A program made the translations under genes and the position numbers. This document shows, one piece after another, positions 6,420-6,606 of a stretch of DNA of 6,606 nucleotides. Position 1 is the first letter of the stretch. Each line of letters begins with the position of its first letter. The stretch covers positions 222 through 6,827 of the forward strand of contig DIZT01000147.1 of the NCBI GenBank assembly GCA_002427975.1. Direction: 5' to 3'. Origin of the DNA: Micrococcaceae bacterium UBA6021 (GTDB taxonomy: Bacteria; Actinomycetota; Actinomycetes; Actinomycetales; Micrococcaceae). The notes beneath the pieces were generated by a model. The model had not been told where the DNA came from. It did no database searches and saw only the letters and a program-made list of their open reading frames with translations.

Positions 6420-6423
6420 TCCT
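6420..6423 (-). promoter_or_regulatory. Shine-Dalgarno sequence of hutH
   Basis: On the minus strand AGGA (6423-6420), within GTAGGAATC, stands 3 nt before the ATG at 6416. It supports this start over the in-frame TTG at 6470. A five-codon frame (M-T-M-K-stop, 6436-6422) ends on the TAG that overlaps this site; it may be accidental. Confidence 0.6.
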
Positions 6424-6433
6424 ACTTCATTGT

Positions 6434-6495
6434 CATCGATTGCTCCGTAACCGCCCTTTTGGTGGCTCAAAACGGCGGTTACGGAGCAACCGATG
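6434..6495. repeat. Long, nearly perfect hairpin between hutU and hutH
   Basis: The 22-nt arms 6434-6455 and 6474-6495 are reverse complements at 21 of 22 positions (A6439 against C6490). The core is TTGCTCCGTAACCGCC (6440-6455) with GGCGGTTACGGAGCAA (6474-6489). Past one C-C mismatch the pairing continues with TTTTGG (6457-6462) and TCAAAA (6467-6472), closing on a 4-nt loop, about 29 aligned positions in total. There is no T-run in either direction. It ends 10 nt upstream of the hutH ribosome site. It may be a REP-like extragenic palindrome, an mRNA-stabilising or attenuating hairpin, or a regulator site. Confidence 0.8.
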
Positions 6496-6496
6496 T

Positions 6497-6532
6497 GGGT
6501 TGGTGCGGCTGATTGGGTTGGTGCGGCTGATT
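6497..6532. repeat. Perfect tandem duplication of 18 bp at the hutU stop
   Basis: GGGTTGGTGCGGCTGATT occurs twice in direct succession (6497-6514 and 6515-6532). The second copy includes two bases of the hutU stop codon (TTA on the plus strand, 6531-6533). It appears to be a recent slippage duplication of the sequence just after hutU. Confidence 0.85.
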
Positions 6533-6606
6533 AGCGGTTTTCGGGGTCCGGGGTTTCGTTCATGGGGATGCGGACGCCGCGTTCTTTGGCGACGTCGAGG
6601 GCGCGG
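6531..6606 (-). CDS. hutU: C-terminus of urocanate hydratase (partial)
   Basis: Reading leftward from the window edge, 24 codons are open to TAA at 6533-6531. The peptide RALDVAKERGVRIPM followed by a short polar tail (NETPDPENR) resembles the end of urocanate hydratases, where a helix of the form 'DAGY..A...A.E.G..IPM' closes the protein. HutU hydrates urocanate to imidazolonepropionate using tightly bound NAD+, the step after HutH, and lies directly upstream on the same strand. The catalytic part is outside the window, so the call rests on the tail and on the hutH neighbour. Confidence 0.75.
   Translation of the reverse strand, partial: RALDVAKERGVRIPMNETPDPENR

Noticed and set aside
6417..6470. 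An 18-codon N-terminal extension of hutH from a TTG
   Set aside because: The TTG lies in the inner stem and loop of the long hairpin, and the ATG at 6416 has its own ribosome site.
4758..6512. A 584-codon open frame on the plus strand opposite hutH
   Set aside because: It is an antisense shadow of a strongly GC3-biased gene. Its product is His/Arg/Gly-rich with no recognisable domain, while the minus strand encodes an intact histidase.
1..6606. Mobile element, CRISPR array, tRNA or phage genes
   Set aside because: I looked for transposase-like proteins, terminal inverted repeats with target duplications, regularly spaced repeats and tRNA cloverleafs and saw none. The hairpins found are short intergenic elements.

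Overview
The window is high-GC DNA with strong G/C preference at third codon positions, GTG starts and 1-4 nt gene overlaps. It looks like a chromosomal segment of a Gram-positive actinobacterium, most likely a Micrococcaceae/Arthrobacter-type soil bacterium. The genus is inferred from gene style and small-protein content and has not been proven. The genes are catabolic and housekeeping; I see no insertion sequence, phage gene, CRISPR array, tRNA or rRNA.

Layout. (1) Positions 1-76, minus strand: the extreme N-terminus of a membrane protein, probably a sensor histidine kinase, reading out of the window. (2) Positions 77-340: a divergent regulatory region with a CRP-like GTGA-N6-TCAC dyad and a cluster of TGAAC words. 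(3) Positions 341-3880, plus strand: a compact four-gene operon, tctC-tctB-tctA plus a universal stress protein gene, with every junction overlapping by 1 or 4 nt. It ends at a strong intrinsic terminator (3903-3965). (4) Positions 4065-4322, plus strand: an 85-residue orphan protein. (5) Positions 4360-4398: a perfect 18-bp-stem hairpin between two convergent genes. (6) Positions 4426-4698, minus strand: a 90-residue (or 78-residue) orphan protein, preceded by an 11-bp direct repeat and an 8-bp inverted repeat. (7) Positions 4824-6416, minus strand: hutH, histidine ammonia-lyase. (8) Positions 6417-6530: a short gap dominated by a very long hairpin and a perfect 18-bp tandem duplication. (9) Positions 6531-6606, minus strand: the last 24 codons of a gene that fits hutU, urocanate hydratase.

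How the genes work together. The left half encodes a tripartite tricarboxylate transporter: a lipid-anchored binding protein (TctC), a small membrane subunit (TctB) and a large membrane subunit (TctA). It probably takes up a citrate-like carboxylate under the control of the divergent two-component sensor. The translationally coupled stress-protein gene may regulate the transporter, by analogy with TeaD of the TeaABC TRAP system. The right half belongs to histidine utilisation: HutH converts histidine to urocanate and HutU hydrates urocanate, both transcribed leftward. The two small orphans between them are unassigned.

No clearly new system is evident. The items most worth a second look are the 29-position hairpin between hutU and hutH, the repeats upstream of the small minus-strand gene, the coupled stress-protein gene with a changed nucleotide-binding motif, and the CRP-like dyad.
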